Positions 47,501 through 57,621 of a stretch of 64,000 nt of DNA are shown one piece after another (position 1 is the first letter of the stretch; the number at the start of each line of letters is the position of its first letter). Below the pieces are notes generated by a model, which was not told the DNA's origin, did no database searches, and saw only the letters and a program-made list of their open reading frames with translations. Position numbers and translations under genes: made by a program. This DNA is from Chondrilla cf. caribensis (lineage: Eukaryota > Porifera > Demospongiae > Chondrillida > Chondrillidae): the NCBI GenBank assembly GCA_964020155.1, contig OZ026547.1, positions 5,703,009-5,767,008 of the forward strand, written 5' to 3'.

Positions 47501-48076
47501 GAACTCCTGGAAAGAACCAAGCGACAAGATAAGTGCAATTGTCCACCTGGGCCTAAAGGGGATAGAGGAACACCAGGACTGAATGGGATAAATGGAACAA
47601 AGGGTGAACAGGGAATCCCAGGGTCTCATGGAGAGAGGGGCGAAAAAGGTGAGCTAGGACTACCAGGATCTCCAGGATCCCAAGGACCACATGGACTTAA
47701 TGGAACAAAAGGAGAAATAGGACAACCAGGGAATGTTGGACAAAAAGGTGAACCAGGACTGAAAGGAGAAACAGGAATACCAGGACTTAATGGAACCAAG
47801 GGAGAAAAGGGGGGCTTAGGAAATCCAGGAGTGAATGGAACAATAGGAGAACGTGGAGAGAAAGGACAAACAGGAAGTGATGGACAGAAGGGTGAACCAG
47901 GACTAAAAGGAGAGGAAGGTCCTGGAGGAAATAAAGGAAAACGAGGGGAAAAGGGGAAGCCAGGGAATGTTGGACAGAAAGGTGAACCAGGACTGAAAGG
48001 AGACATAGGAGTGCCGGGACATAATGGAACAAACTGTGGATGTGGAGAAATGAATCAAGGAGGTGTGGGCGGTTAA
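44592..48076 (+). CDS. Gene G: short secreted collagen-like protein
   Basis: Exons 44592-44790 and 47499-48076 (phase-1 intron of 2708 bp) give 258 residues. Exon 1 codes for a signal peptide (MAPSIKVFIQVIILFCVVPS) and a coiled coil that includes a Pro (KRLEPLEAN) and a Trp (SLHWMIKQ), so it may be a weaker zipper. Exon 2 opens GELLERTKRQDKCNCPPG, then about 57 Gly-X-Y triplets with five NGT sequons. It ends NGTNCGCGEMNQ with a second cysteine pair, as in F. No Thr-rich tail. The intron shares blocks with the F intron and carries a MITE fragment, an inverted-repeat module and a 55-bp tandem repeat. Confidence 0.87.
45117..45330. repeat. First copy of an inverted-repeat module, spacer flipped
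   Basis: The spacer 45117-45165 (GGCAAAGGCGATTATTAATC and on) followed by the right arm (45166-45210) and flank matches 45467-45735. Here the spacer lies in the opposite orientation relative to the right arm, and no left arm is found. Confidence 0.7.
45337..45464 (+). mobile_element. TAA-family MITE, 5' part only
   Basis: TAA|CAAGTAATTCAAATT start through GCTTCAGTGCACGAATTCT, then cut off exactly where the second inverted-repeat module begins. Confidence 0.75.
45467..45735. repeat. 45-bp inverted repeat with 44-bp spacer and flank
   Basis: Arms 45467-45511 and 45556-45600 are reverse complements with a single mismatch. The flank to 45735 repeats 45211-45330 directly. Confidence 0.85.
46204..46370. 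repeat. 55-bp tandem repeat, three identical copies
   Basis: GAGTTATGGGAAACTCCCGG begins at 46206, 46261 and 46316. The copies show no differences, indicating recent expansion. A long minus-strand frame through it is a by-product of the repeat length plus flank. Confidence 0.9.
46428..46664 (+). other. Possible coding remnant in gene G intron
   Basis: The frame IRAVDTAKAVNSLIELGNNQ followed by QVLLEVIQDYF has normal protein composition and looks like a helical N-terminal exon. It ends in low-complexity Met-Ser-Ile. I do not recognise it. It may be a captured exon from a mobile element. Confidence 0.25.
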
Positions 48077-48861
48077 CTATTGAAAAATTTACAAACATTG
48101 GATCTGAAATTCAATACAATGAACAAATAAAACTACTATTGCTATTCTTTGAAATCAGTTTAATATCTAAATTGAGAAAATTTAATAAATTATAAACATA
48201 ATAATATTATACATTGTTTCTGGTAAATGGATAAGACAGAATAATGGGGGATACTGCATGTAATTTAAGTCGATCTAAATGAAGTAAAGTTTGGCAGTAA
48301 TTGAACTAGTAACCAACAACTTTCGACAGTGATTAATTGGAGTATCAAAGATATTACATTCCATTGCAAATAGCTTATATTGAAAAGGTGGACATGATAC
48401 AAGTAGTATAATCTACTAAAGTTTTCAAACTATAACAGGTTATTTTCCAAGCCGTCCAATTCTAAAATACCTATTATTTGCCCAGTATCAACTTCATTTA
48501 GCTGTAAATACTGTTATTCATTTTTCCTACTTGCATTTTGTTGCAATTAAGCTATGAAATGGAACATTGGCTATACAGAACATGATAAAGTTGAGTATAA
48601 GGTGAGTGTGAGTTGAAATAGAGTCAAAACATCATGGTTAATGTGAGTAGGTCTTGCTGAGCCAAGGTGAAGAATTTACAAATAACACCAAATTGAACAA
48701 ATAATAGAAGGTAAATACTTCAGCAGACAGTTATGCTTCATTAATTTGTTCTACTATGTCTTTCTCCAACACTTGCATCTGCATTTCAGCTAGGTTATCA
48801 CTTTCTGAGTACAGTGTAATGCAGTTGCGACCACAGCCCATCAAAACTCTGGCAACAGTAC

Positions 48862-49497
48862 CTGTAAAACAGCAATGGGAAAGACAAAGTCAGCTATTTG
48901 AAAGCCAAGGATGCAATTTTGGATCTGTGGTTGATGTGGAACACTACTACACACACACTAGATAATAATACACGAGACTGGGATTCAAGATTGCACCCGT
49001 GGTTGTGATTGTTTTGATAGCGTAATAATGATAGCGTGATTGCCTTATGGTAACGCTCGACGGGCGTTTATTGAGTTGCCTGTTTCCATTTCAACTCGAA
49101 CTTCCGGAGTGTAACATCAAAGCCACGTGTCCGCTATGAAACGTAGTTCTGAGCAGCTGAGCCTGATGTGAGAATCAGAAGAGCCACGTGCCCGCTAAGA
49201 AAGGTAGTTTTAAGCAGCTGAGCCTGAGAATCAGAACAACGAACGGTACGTTTAGAAGTTTCAGGTGTACTTGGATGTTTTCTTTCTTTTTCGTGCACTT
49301 TGCCTGAGCTTAGAACACTATGTTGAGGGACTCGTTTTATCCATGGGCCCTACTGATTGTGTTGTCGATCTATTGTGTAACTAAAGTTCCACTGTGTTCT
49401 CGGATCTAGTACATGTAAGCTGTCTCATAGTAGGGAAATACAGGGTAGTGAGTAGGGTCCCACGGCATGTGACTGTGTTGTGTCGCAAAAATCTAAC
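48862..49497 (-). other. Gene H last intron
   Basis: Contains a tandem duplication of about 65 bp near 49121-49225 (GCCACGTG.CCGCTA, then GCAGCTGAGCCTGA). Otherwise nothing recognised. Confidence 0.5.
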
Positions 49498-50021
49498 CTG
49501 GATCTTTTGTATCCTGGAGTACTAAGACAGTCTCAGCAAGTTGAGAACAGTTATCAATAATTGCTTTCCATAGTAAACTTTCATCTGTATAGGTGATAAA
49601 ATTTCTTCCAATGTTCGTACTTGGGAGTTCACTTCTGGCTATCAGCAACATGGAGACACATTCTTTTAGAGTACTGCCATTCTTGCCTTCTGCAACAAAA
49701 ATGCACAACGTGGAAAAGCATTTGTCATTACTTGACATAAGTATGCTATCAGGTTGTCTTATTGTGATCACCTAATAAGAATAATCGTAGTTTAAGGGGG
49801 TAATTATAGCTAAAGGCCTGTTTTTAGATTTTCTCAAACTTTCACAGATTGAAGATAAATATCACTGAAGCACTTGCAGTTTATTTTGGTACCTTTAGTT
49901 TTATTACAGAAATAAGGCAACCAGAATAGTACTTCCAAAAAAAATTTCGACCCCTTCAGCCATAATTACCCTCTTAGCTGTTTAACAGTTACCTGTATTA
50001 GCTTGCACTTTGACTCCTTCA

Positions 50022-50300
50022 CACTGTAAAAACTGATGGATTATTTCAACCATCATTGGTTAAATAAACCTCTATAAGTAATAGTTATAGTAACTTCAAC
50101 CAAGTTGAAATATCCTTATATAGTCAAAACAACTAAAGTTAGTTGAATCAACCTATAAATGGCACATCAACCAATGACAATTGTAGTCATTTCAACCAAT
50201 CAGTAGTAATAATGACTACAACACAACGCTATCAACCTTCAATGTGTTATTTTACCCATTTACATAGATTGTAACACCCGTTGATGGGTTGTTTTGACAC
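50022..50300. repeat. Left terminal and subterminal repeats of the transposon
   Basis: After CACTGTAAAAAC come TTCAACC or TCAACC motifs near 50045, 50094, 50150, 50167, 50193 and 50230, in both orientations (for example CTTCAACCAAGTTGAAA). Arrays like this are transposase-binding sites in plant CACTA elements. Confidence 0.7.
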
Positions 50301-50440
50301 AAAGAATTGGTATTTGAACCAAGAGACATTTTTATATATTCAATATTTATCATATTATTATTGAGACTTTGATCCAAGCAAATTGCATGTAGTTTTGCTT
50401 CGAAAGTGTTTGCTATTGCCTGAAAGTGTAATGCACAATG

Positions 50441-50472
<32 letters not shown>
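50441..50472. repeat. (AT)n tract
   Basis: About 15 AT units inside the transposon, downstream of the transposase stop. Confidence 0.9.
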
Positions 50473-50475
<3 letters not shown>

Positions 50476-50579
50476 TACGTTCATGCATGTAATAACTATG
50501 CACTTATATTCTATAAAACAATAGCATGCACTGCATCCACATGCAAACTATGATTTTGCAAACATCATTATTATTTCAA

Positions 50580-53500
50580 TTATTGCACAATATGCATATA
50601 CTTGGGTACAATACATAAAGTATTATTTCTAATACGATGGCAATGATAAACCGAGTAATCAGTAATACTACTATATTGCAAAACAATCTGATTGGGGAAG
50701 AGTTCAATGAAATACCCTTGATAATGTGAATCAAATAGTGCTGAACATGGAGATATAATCAATAGAACAGTTGCAGCTCCCAGCACATATATTTCGTCAA
50801 TTCTGCCGAAAGTGGGCTCGTCATTACTAGACCCAGTCACTACAAAGCAGTCTTTTACTTTTAGTGTAGTGCCATACGTTTTCATCCACCTCGGTTTGAA
50901 TACACTGGTTTCCATACTGATGTCTGGGAATAGAGTTATAATGGAGGTCTTTCGGGACTCTGATTCAGACATGAGTACATCTGGACTTGGGCCTGGACCA
51001 AATTCTGGCTCAGAAGCTACAATACCAGAGGAAGCATTTTCGTAACAGCTCCAGCGTTGCTGGCGGTAAGCTAATGTAAGGGCAATATTCTTAAAATTTC
51101 CAATGTGAGCAGCCTGTTTGAAGAAATGTAATTTGGCTTCATAACGCATTGTCCACGAACGAACCAATGGTCCTAAATTTAACATCAATTCGGGATAATG
51201 ACACATGTAGTGCATTTTAGGGGTAATTGTTTCATTGGGATATACCGCCTTGAAGAGTGTATGGTGTTCTTCAACAATAACCTGTAAAACTGCACACAAA
51301 TCTTTGCTCACGACAGGACTCAAACATATGCGAACTATTTTCAGAAGGAGCAAGTAACATTCCCAATGTGAGTCCTCTTCTTCTATATATTCACCAACAA
51401 GCAATGGTAAAATCCGACAGAGGAGAGCACACTGACTTGCATTCTGCCTCAAATGTTTGTCGTTCGTCTGAAGATTTCTATGAGTTATTGGTGTTGGCTT
51501 GTTGGCAACTTCCGAATACCCATAGTCGAAATTTAATAGCAACTGATTTAAATGCTCCAAATTTATTGCTTGTTTAAGAACTAAATGTTTGATGAGCAGC
51601 TTTAGTTCATACTGCACTACCCCTTCAAATAAATCATGCATAATATCATGTGGTAGTCCACCATTGAACATGCTGTAAGCAGCAACATCGAGCAGTATGG
51701 AGGGACGTGTGATTCCATATGCAGTAGAATAATGTTCTCGTAATGGACCATTTAACAGTGAACATTGTTGCCTATGATTACTGTCTGTTCGCAACTCGAA
51801 ATGATGCGAACGGAAGCATGTAGAAGCCTTTTCGGAAGTGGCCATACAAGTGCGGCAAATTCTGAGTGCACGAGATACAGACATTTTAAATCCACCAACC
51901 TCATGTAATGCCAGTGTGTCACCCAAGAAGGCTAAAAGAGCACCTTTGAAATTGTGATTGACACCATTTACCATTACGTCAATTCCAGAATTAGACAGAA
52001 CATTCAAATCATTGACAAATGGTCGCAGAATTTCATCTATTCCATGCTTTTGAACTACAGTGGCAGTAGCAATTGAAACTAAATTGATAGCTTGCAAACG
52101 AGAGCGATGTTTCGGGGGTAGGTTTCCAAGTACAAAAAACATTACACCAACTTTGTGCTTTTTTACATACGATCCCAATGCATTACACAGCTCCAGCTCA
52201 TCGTAATAGGCTACAATTTGAAGTGCGCATGGATGATTCTGAAATACCTCATGATTCTGGAATATTAGTCCATCACAATAGTCTTCCAAGTAGCCATTAA
52301 ACTTAATTCTATCTTTAGTATGTATCACCATTTCAACAATATTTCTTTCTGCCAGCATACGTTTCAAAGATGAAAGCAGTGAAACATACTGGAAAGTATC
52401 CTGGACCTGTACAGCTTCCCTTTTGTGTCCCGTAAACCTCTGTGAGTAGTATGGACTACCAATTTTAACCTCAACTGGTTCCTACAAGGAAAATATAAAT
52501 GTGAGCCAGTATAAAGCACCTACATAAATTAACAGTCACCACTAAATTGCAAAACTCACAATTAAGCCTAATTTTTCAACAAAGTATCGTTCTTGCTGAT
52601 AGCGGGTTGTCAATCCATCGAAAGGGTCAATCATGCTTTTAAACACTGTTTCCAAACCTTGCACTTCTACACCTTCCTCGGCCAACTTCTGCTCCAAGCC
52701 TGATTGAATGTGTTCAATGCTCTGTGCAAAAAGTACGCGAGAGCTTTCTACAATGTCATCAATAGTTGTCTGTGTTAAGCGTCTTTTCTCCTTAAGCTTT
52801 AAAAGAAATAAAGCACTTGATCTTCGTTGAGTTTCAACATCAATTCCAGTAAGCCGTTCATATACTGGATCTTTAGAATCACAAAATAAATACATGTAAA
52901 TATGTTGATCATAAAATTCTGTTGTCACTCATAATTGATTCTCACTGACAGAAGTACAATGGTTACTATACTTATTACAATTAGAACACCTCAAGCATAC
53001 CAGAGCAAGAAGTGCCTCCTTTATCGAGAGGATAAATTTAAAATGCATTTACATCGAACAGCCATCACGTCAAAGACACGTAGTATAACACAATTGTTAT
53101 TATTCAAGCTCTGTTTAGAATGGTTGCCTCTCTAGCAGTTCACATAAGAGGGAGATAAATTATGATTCACATGCATGACTACCCTTTAAATGCATACAAA
53201 TTTAGAATATTCACGTGTCAATTTGCTATCGTGATAGGTTCGAATGGACGGTTATACACACGTAAAAAGAAATTGCTTGGACGGGAGAAACTTCGTATAA
53301 AACGCATGATCTATAACAATAAACCAAACAATCGTGAAGAACCTAACAGAGGTGCTCTAAGTGGAATAAGTACGGTATAGACAGAGAAACGTTAGCTAAC
53401 TCTACCGCACGAATTATCACTATAGTATTTACTTGATATTGCTGGGGTATCCATAAATCCGTTGTCTACTACATCCATTTCTGCGTTGTCCGAATTTTCT

Positions 53501-53718
53501 TCTCCAAGCGATGACTGACCTCTTTTCCTGACAAGTTCGGGATGTTTACGATAAACGTGCGAATAAAGACCACTGTAGGATTTCTTAGTTTCACTGCATC
53601 CGTTATATCCACAAGTGACAATAAAAGATGGATCATTTCGATGAACTAGAGCCAAATGGCTTAACAACTGACGATAGTCCGCTGAGCAAAACGTTTTGCA
53701 AAGAGAACAATTATACAT
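50580..53718 (-). CDS. C2H2 plus tnp2-like transposase of the CACTA element
   Basis: Exons 53433-53718, 52560-52870 and 50580-52481, with phases 1 and 0, give 832 residues. The ATG at 53718 starts MYNCSLCKTFCSADY. Residues about 2-28 (C-x2-C, H-x4-H type) and 36-60 (CGYNGC, then HVYRKH) are C2H2 fingers. Residues about 100-150 (ALFLLKLKEKRRLTQTTIDD) are a helical linker. The catalytic region follows: YYDELELCNALG near 291, CRTC near 408, GLPHDIMHDLFEGV near 475-487, and MRYEAKLHFFKQ near 645. The Asp, Asp and Glu in these motifs are the likely DDE residues by comparison with the tnp2/EnSpm family. No stops or frameshifts. Probably nuclear; cuts and pastes the element. Confidence 0.85.
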
Positions 53719-53748
53719 TGTAAGAGAGTACTCTATACCTAGTCTCAC

Positions 53749-54000
53749 TATAGATTGATGATGTCATCGATCGAACACGTGGTTTACCACGTGGTTTACC
53801 GCGCGTGCGCAGAAATTGCATTTATTTGAATTTGTACTCAGTGTAACTACATCGGTATCCCCTTTGCGAATTGTCATTGATTGGAGACAATTGCCATTGA
53901 TTGGAGAGTCGGGTTTGAATAGGATACTTCTAGCGTGAACTCAGATCATTTCTGTCTAAGTACATCTTGCATCACCGGGATCCGCAATTGTCGAGTAGCT
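53749..54000. promoter_or_regulatory. Divergent promoter region of the transposon genes
   Basis: A stretch of about 250 bp between the two divergent genes. It holds repeated CACGTGGTTTAC (about 53779-53805), an ATGATGTCATCGAT box and a directly repeated CATTGATTGGAGA (53876 and 53896). No TATA box is obvious for either gene. Confidence 0.5.
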
Positions 54001-56037
54001 ATGGCCGTTGAAATTAAGGGAATGAGTGTGGATGATTTGATGCAATGGTTAAAGAAAGAAGGAATTCCAGAAGAATTTTGCCAAAAATTCGAAGGTTTTT
54101 AAATCGTTAACCGTTAACTGTATGCCAAATTGTGTTTATGTATTTTAGCTACATGTTTAGCTACCGATACTGTTACTTTAATTTATGGAATTCTTGGAAT
54201 ACCTTGATTTCTCTCCTCATGTATGTGTGTGCAAAGCTTTGCCTTCAATCAATTCCTTTTAAAATCTTGTGCAGATAACTACATTGATGGTAATGAATTT
54301 CTTGAACTCACTGAAAGTGAAATCAAAGATATTGTGCCACCAATTGGAATAGCCAAAAAAGTTATTCGTTTGCAGCCAAAGGTTTGTTTGCATTTTTCCT
54401 CTAGTGTGCCTAATTTGGTGTATGTGAACCTAGATTATTTGTATGAATGCCTTTTACAGCCATTTCCAGATTTTTCTGAACCTGTACTGAGCCCAACACC
54501 ATCAGTTACCTCTGTTATGGAGTCTTCAATAACTTCACTGAGTTCCACTGACAAAGGGGAGCATGCTTCACCGAAGTCACCAGATGTTGAACCCATTGAA
54601 ATCCCCTCAAAGTGGCGTGATGATACATTGGCGTGTATTAGCGAGAAGAAACTTACCCCAAGCGCAAGGAAAGAGATTGTTCAAACTCTGGTCACACTGG
54701 TGATCTCTAAATTTGGATCCAATCCAACAAAGGCACAGTTGGAAATTGTTGCAAGACGCCTGATTCTGAAGTACCCATTTATGAGGGATGACATTGGGAC
54801 TGGATATGTAAGTCACATGCATGCAGGTATGCCATTCTGGTATTGTTAATGATTATACTTGCATGGTGTCTACAGGCATCCTGGATTGATAAAATGGTTG
54901 AGAGAAAGCGCAATTTGCAAAAGAATGCAAAAAAGCGCTCTTCCTTGGGTGAGACTTCTCATCCTGCTTCAAAGAAAAGCAAGATATCAGGCTTGCAGCA
55001 AAGATATCCGCTTACCTTTACACTGCCAACTGATGAGGATGACGAAAGTATCAAACGACACACTAAGGCTCTTGATGAAGAAATGGCAAGAGACAAACCA
55101 AGAGACCATCTATTACTGCCATTAATGAAGTCCACCTTCTATGCCCGGAGAATGGTAATCCTGAATGATGAGCAACCAGTCAGTGATCTTCTAAAGGAAT
55201 TTGGTGCCTTAAAGCGTATTTCTGTGGTGAGTGTACTGTAATAGTTAGTTCATTTTATGTATATTATATTCATGTTGCTGTATGTTATATCTATTATGTG
55301 TCTATAGATTGAGCAGGAGATGGCTCTCATTGTTGATTTGAAAGAAGTCAAAGCTAGCTTTTTGAAAAAATGGAATTTGTCATGTGTGCCTGCCATAATA
55401 GAATATATGAGGAATTCCAGGAAATTTTTACCCCTTCTGTCGAAGATGGAAGAGGCAGGTGAGAAATGGTGTGCCACCTACTTTTATGTACATGTGCCAT
55501 GATTTTTATATACTGTTTTTTTTGGCACCGTTGAATTGAAGATGAGACATCGCGTCAAGTTATAGCTTTTAAAGGACTTGTTGAGGCTATGAATACAACC
55601 AAACAGTTGAACCTTAATTACCTTTATGAGGAGTACAAGGTACGTACTGATGCAGTGCGTGATGCTTGTTTTATTGCATGGTGGCCATTTTGTTTTGTGG
55701 TTCATTGTAGGTGTCAACACCCATGGATGATGTTTGTACCGAAAGCCCTACCAGAAATTCCCCCCGCATTGCAGCATTGGTAGGAGAAGAGGCTGTGCAG
55801 TATTTTATCATCATAGAGCAGGCTGTCTACATTCAGGTGCCAACCTTCCAGCTTGCACTTTTTGTTGCTTTTAGTTCTTACTACATTTTCAATCTGGCCT
55901 ACCCCAAGCAGATGCAGAAAGTACTGTTCTTTCTACAAGACTATGTTTTGGGTATGCCAGATTCATCTCGCAGACCAGGGGCATATTTGGCTATTGCCTC
56001 GGACATTAGTAAATTTCTTTCTAAAATGAGCAGTTAG
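54001..56037 (+). CDS. SAM-domain protein encoded by the CACTA element
   Basis: Seven exons (54001-54094, 54275-54381, 54460-54807, 54876-55226, 55308-55458, 55542-55639, 55711-56037) join in frame to 491 residues. Residues 7-67 form a SAM domain (MSVDDLMQWLKKEGIPEEF, then YIDGNEFLELTESEIKDI and PPIGIAKKVIRLQ). A Ser/Thr/Pro linker follows, then a helical region (LTPSARKEIVQTLVTLVISK, then ARRLILKYPFMRDDIGTGY). Next comes a Lys-rich likely nuclear segment (KKRSSLGETSHPASKKSK), and the C-terminal half is helical, ending KFLSKMSS. Proteins of this build are annotated in fish, cnidarians and sponges as SAMD3-like, often in many copies. SAM domains make head-to-tail polymers, so it may organise the transposase on the element ends, as TnpA does in maize En/Spm; that role is inference. 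Confidence 0.85.
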
Positions 56038-56135
56038 TAACTTGTCCAGCTTTAACAGATTGAACATTTTTCATATTTTAATTTTGTTAACACCTTATAC
56101 TTAATTTCAATCTCTATACTTCAGATTGTATTGAC

Positions 56136-56141
56136 AATAAA
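56136..56141 (+). terminator. Poly(A) signal of the SAM gene
   Basis: AATAAA 99 nt after the stop codon of the SAM-domain gene. Confidence 0.6.
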
Positions 56142-56269
56142 GATTAGTATTCTGGACATACATATGATTATAATGTAATGCTGCATTGTCTTTGGTTATT
56201 GCTATATATAATGCATCAGTCATTGTTTATGTTTATATACGTATCAATTGCAAACTGTTACTTTAACAG

Positions 56270-56790
56270 TATACGGCATGTGGGACTTCAACAGTGATGG
56301 TCGAAAGTAGTACTTTGTCTTTATTGTAATTATAACTCCTATTTGAGTCATTGCAATTTAAGTACTACTTTACAGTGGTTATAACAACCAGCTTGAAAAG
56401 TTCAAACTGGTAGTTATACTGTCCTGTATGGACCGATATAGTCATTATAAGCTAATAGTATTACTCGCAGTAGTGGTTGAATCATATAATATATGAATCA
56501 TTGTAAGGTTGAAACAACATACTCAGGAGGTTAAATCGAGTAGTTTTCAGTTGTTGTATTGACTCATACTTGAGTCATAAAAAACTTGGTTTTACCTGCA
56601 AAAGTGGTTAAAACAAACAACTTGGATATGTTATAATAACCAGTAATTTAGTTTGATATGACATTGTAAATTAATGGTCAATTTAATCACTTCTTGTGTA
56701 AGTTATCTTAACCACATAGTTGGGTTGCCTGAGTTGCAGAATTTTTAACCCACTTTTTTGGGTTGAAATAACTAAACTGTTTTTACAGTG
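56270..56790. repeat. Right terminal and subterminal repeats of the transposon
   Basis: GGTTGAA or GGTTAAA motifs near 56475, 56503, 56530, 56604 and 56762, AACCA/AACCC motifs between them, then TTTTTACAGTG. Denser and longer than on the left. Confidence 0.65.
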
Positions 56791-57108
56791 CATTGCATGC
56801 ATACAGTAAATCGACATATTGAAAGTGCCTTCTCAATTTCTGCATGGCTTTCTCCAAAAACAGTAGATCTGGGCTGCATCTTACCACAAAGGTGAATCTG
56901 TCAACCATCAATGAATTGATCTCTTTAGATGTAAGAACCATTGTCTGCAATATGTCCTCTGTCATTGCTTCCTGTGAGGATGTAATCAGGAGTTTAACTT
57001 GTGGCATGAAGATTGCTGCATACACATGGTAGCTGTCTACAAAAACAATGTCATATGAAGCTTGTGGCAGTTCATTTTCTGAATTTGTACATGATGAGTA
57101 TATTTACA

Positions 57109-57621
57109 GTCCATACTCAGGAAAAGGGGTCTTTTGGTGGGTTTTGCCGAATTTGCATTTTTGGTATCACTGGAATGCGCTTCCAACGCTTTATATAATG
57201 GTGCAAATAGCGTGTTGATAGCTTCTTCCATTCCAACGTGACACGTGAATTAGTCCCGATATCGCCCGTCCTCGAATTTTAGTAAACGCACATTTTCAGC
57301 TTCACTTCCGGAAAGTAGTATATTATTTATATACGGATTTCAGTCGTGTGTTTATGACGTCATCAATACTTATATATGCAGCACCGTAATGAGAATACGG
57401 ATAAAATGGCATGTTACACGGATCGCGAAGTGGCATGAAAGCCCTCATAACTCAACAAAGGCTGGTCGGGTTGGGCTCATACTTTATAGAATCATAGAAT
57501 ATGAGATACTAAGTACGTTTATGTGAAAAAACAAAATCAGTCATTTTGATGAATTTTTGTTGATTTGTTCAGTACGCCACAATTTGTCAGCCCACCAAAA
57601 GACCCCTTTTCTTAAGTACGG
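57109..57621. mobile_element. Small inverted-repeat element in gene H intron 9
   Basis: Ends CCATACTCAGGAAAAGGGGT and inverted CCGTACTTAAGAAAAGGGGT, both continuing CTTTTGGTGGG (about 31 bp, three mismatches). It holds a minus-strand frame MEEAINTLFAPLYKALEAHS from 57231 that looks coding but is unidentified. The target duplication is unclear. It ends about 30 bp from the exon 10 acceptor. Confidence 0.6.

Larger units (their letters stand above)
50022..56790. mobile_element. Complete CACTA/EnSpm-type transposon with transposase and SAM protein
   Basis: The 6769-bp element has ends CACTGTAAAAAC and GTTTTTACAGTG. After a 7-bp variable stretch the inverted repeat resumes with TTATTTCAACC. It is flanked by CA on both sides (50020-50021 and 56791-56792). 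It contains two intact, divergently transcribed genes: a tnp2-like transposase with C2H2 fingers on the minus strand and a SAM-domain protein on the plus strand. TTCAACC/GGTTGAA repeats fill the first and last few hundred bases. The CACTG ends, tnp2-type catalytic region and 2-bp target duplication place it in or near the EnSpm/CACTA superfamily. Intact frames suggest recent activity. It lies inside an exon of gene H. Confidence 0.88.
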
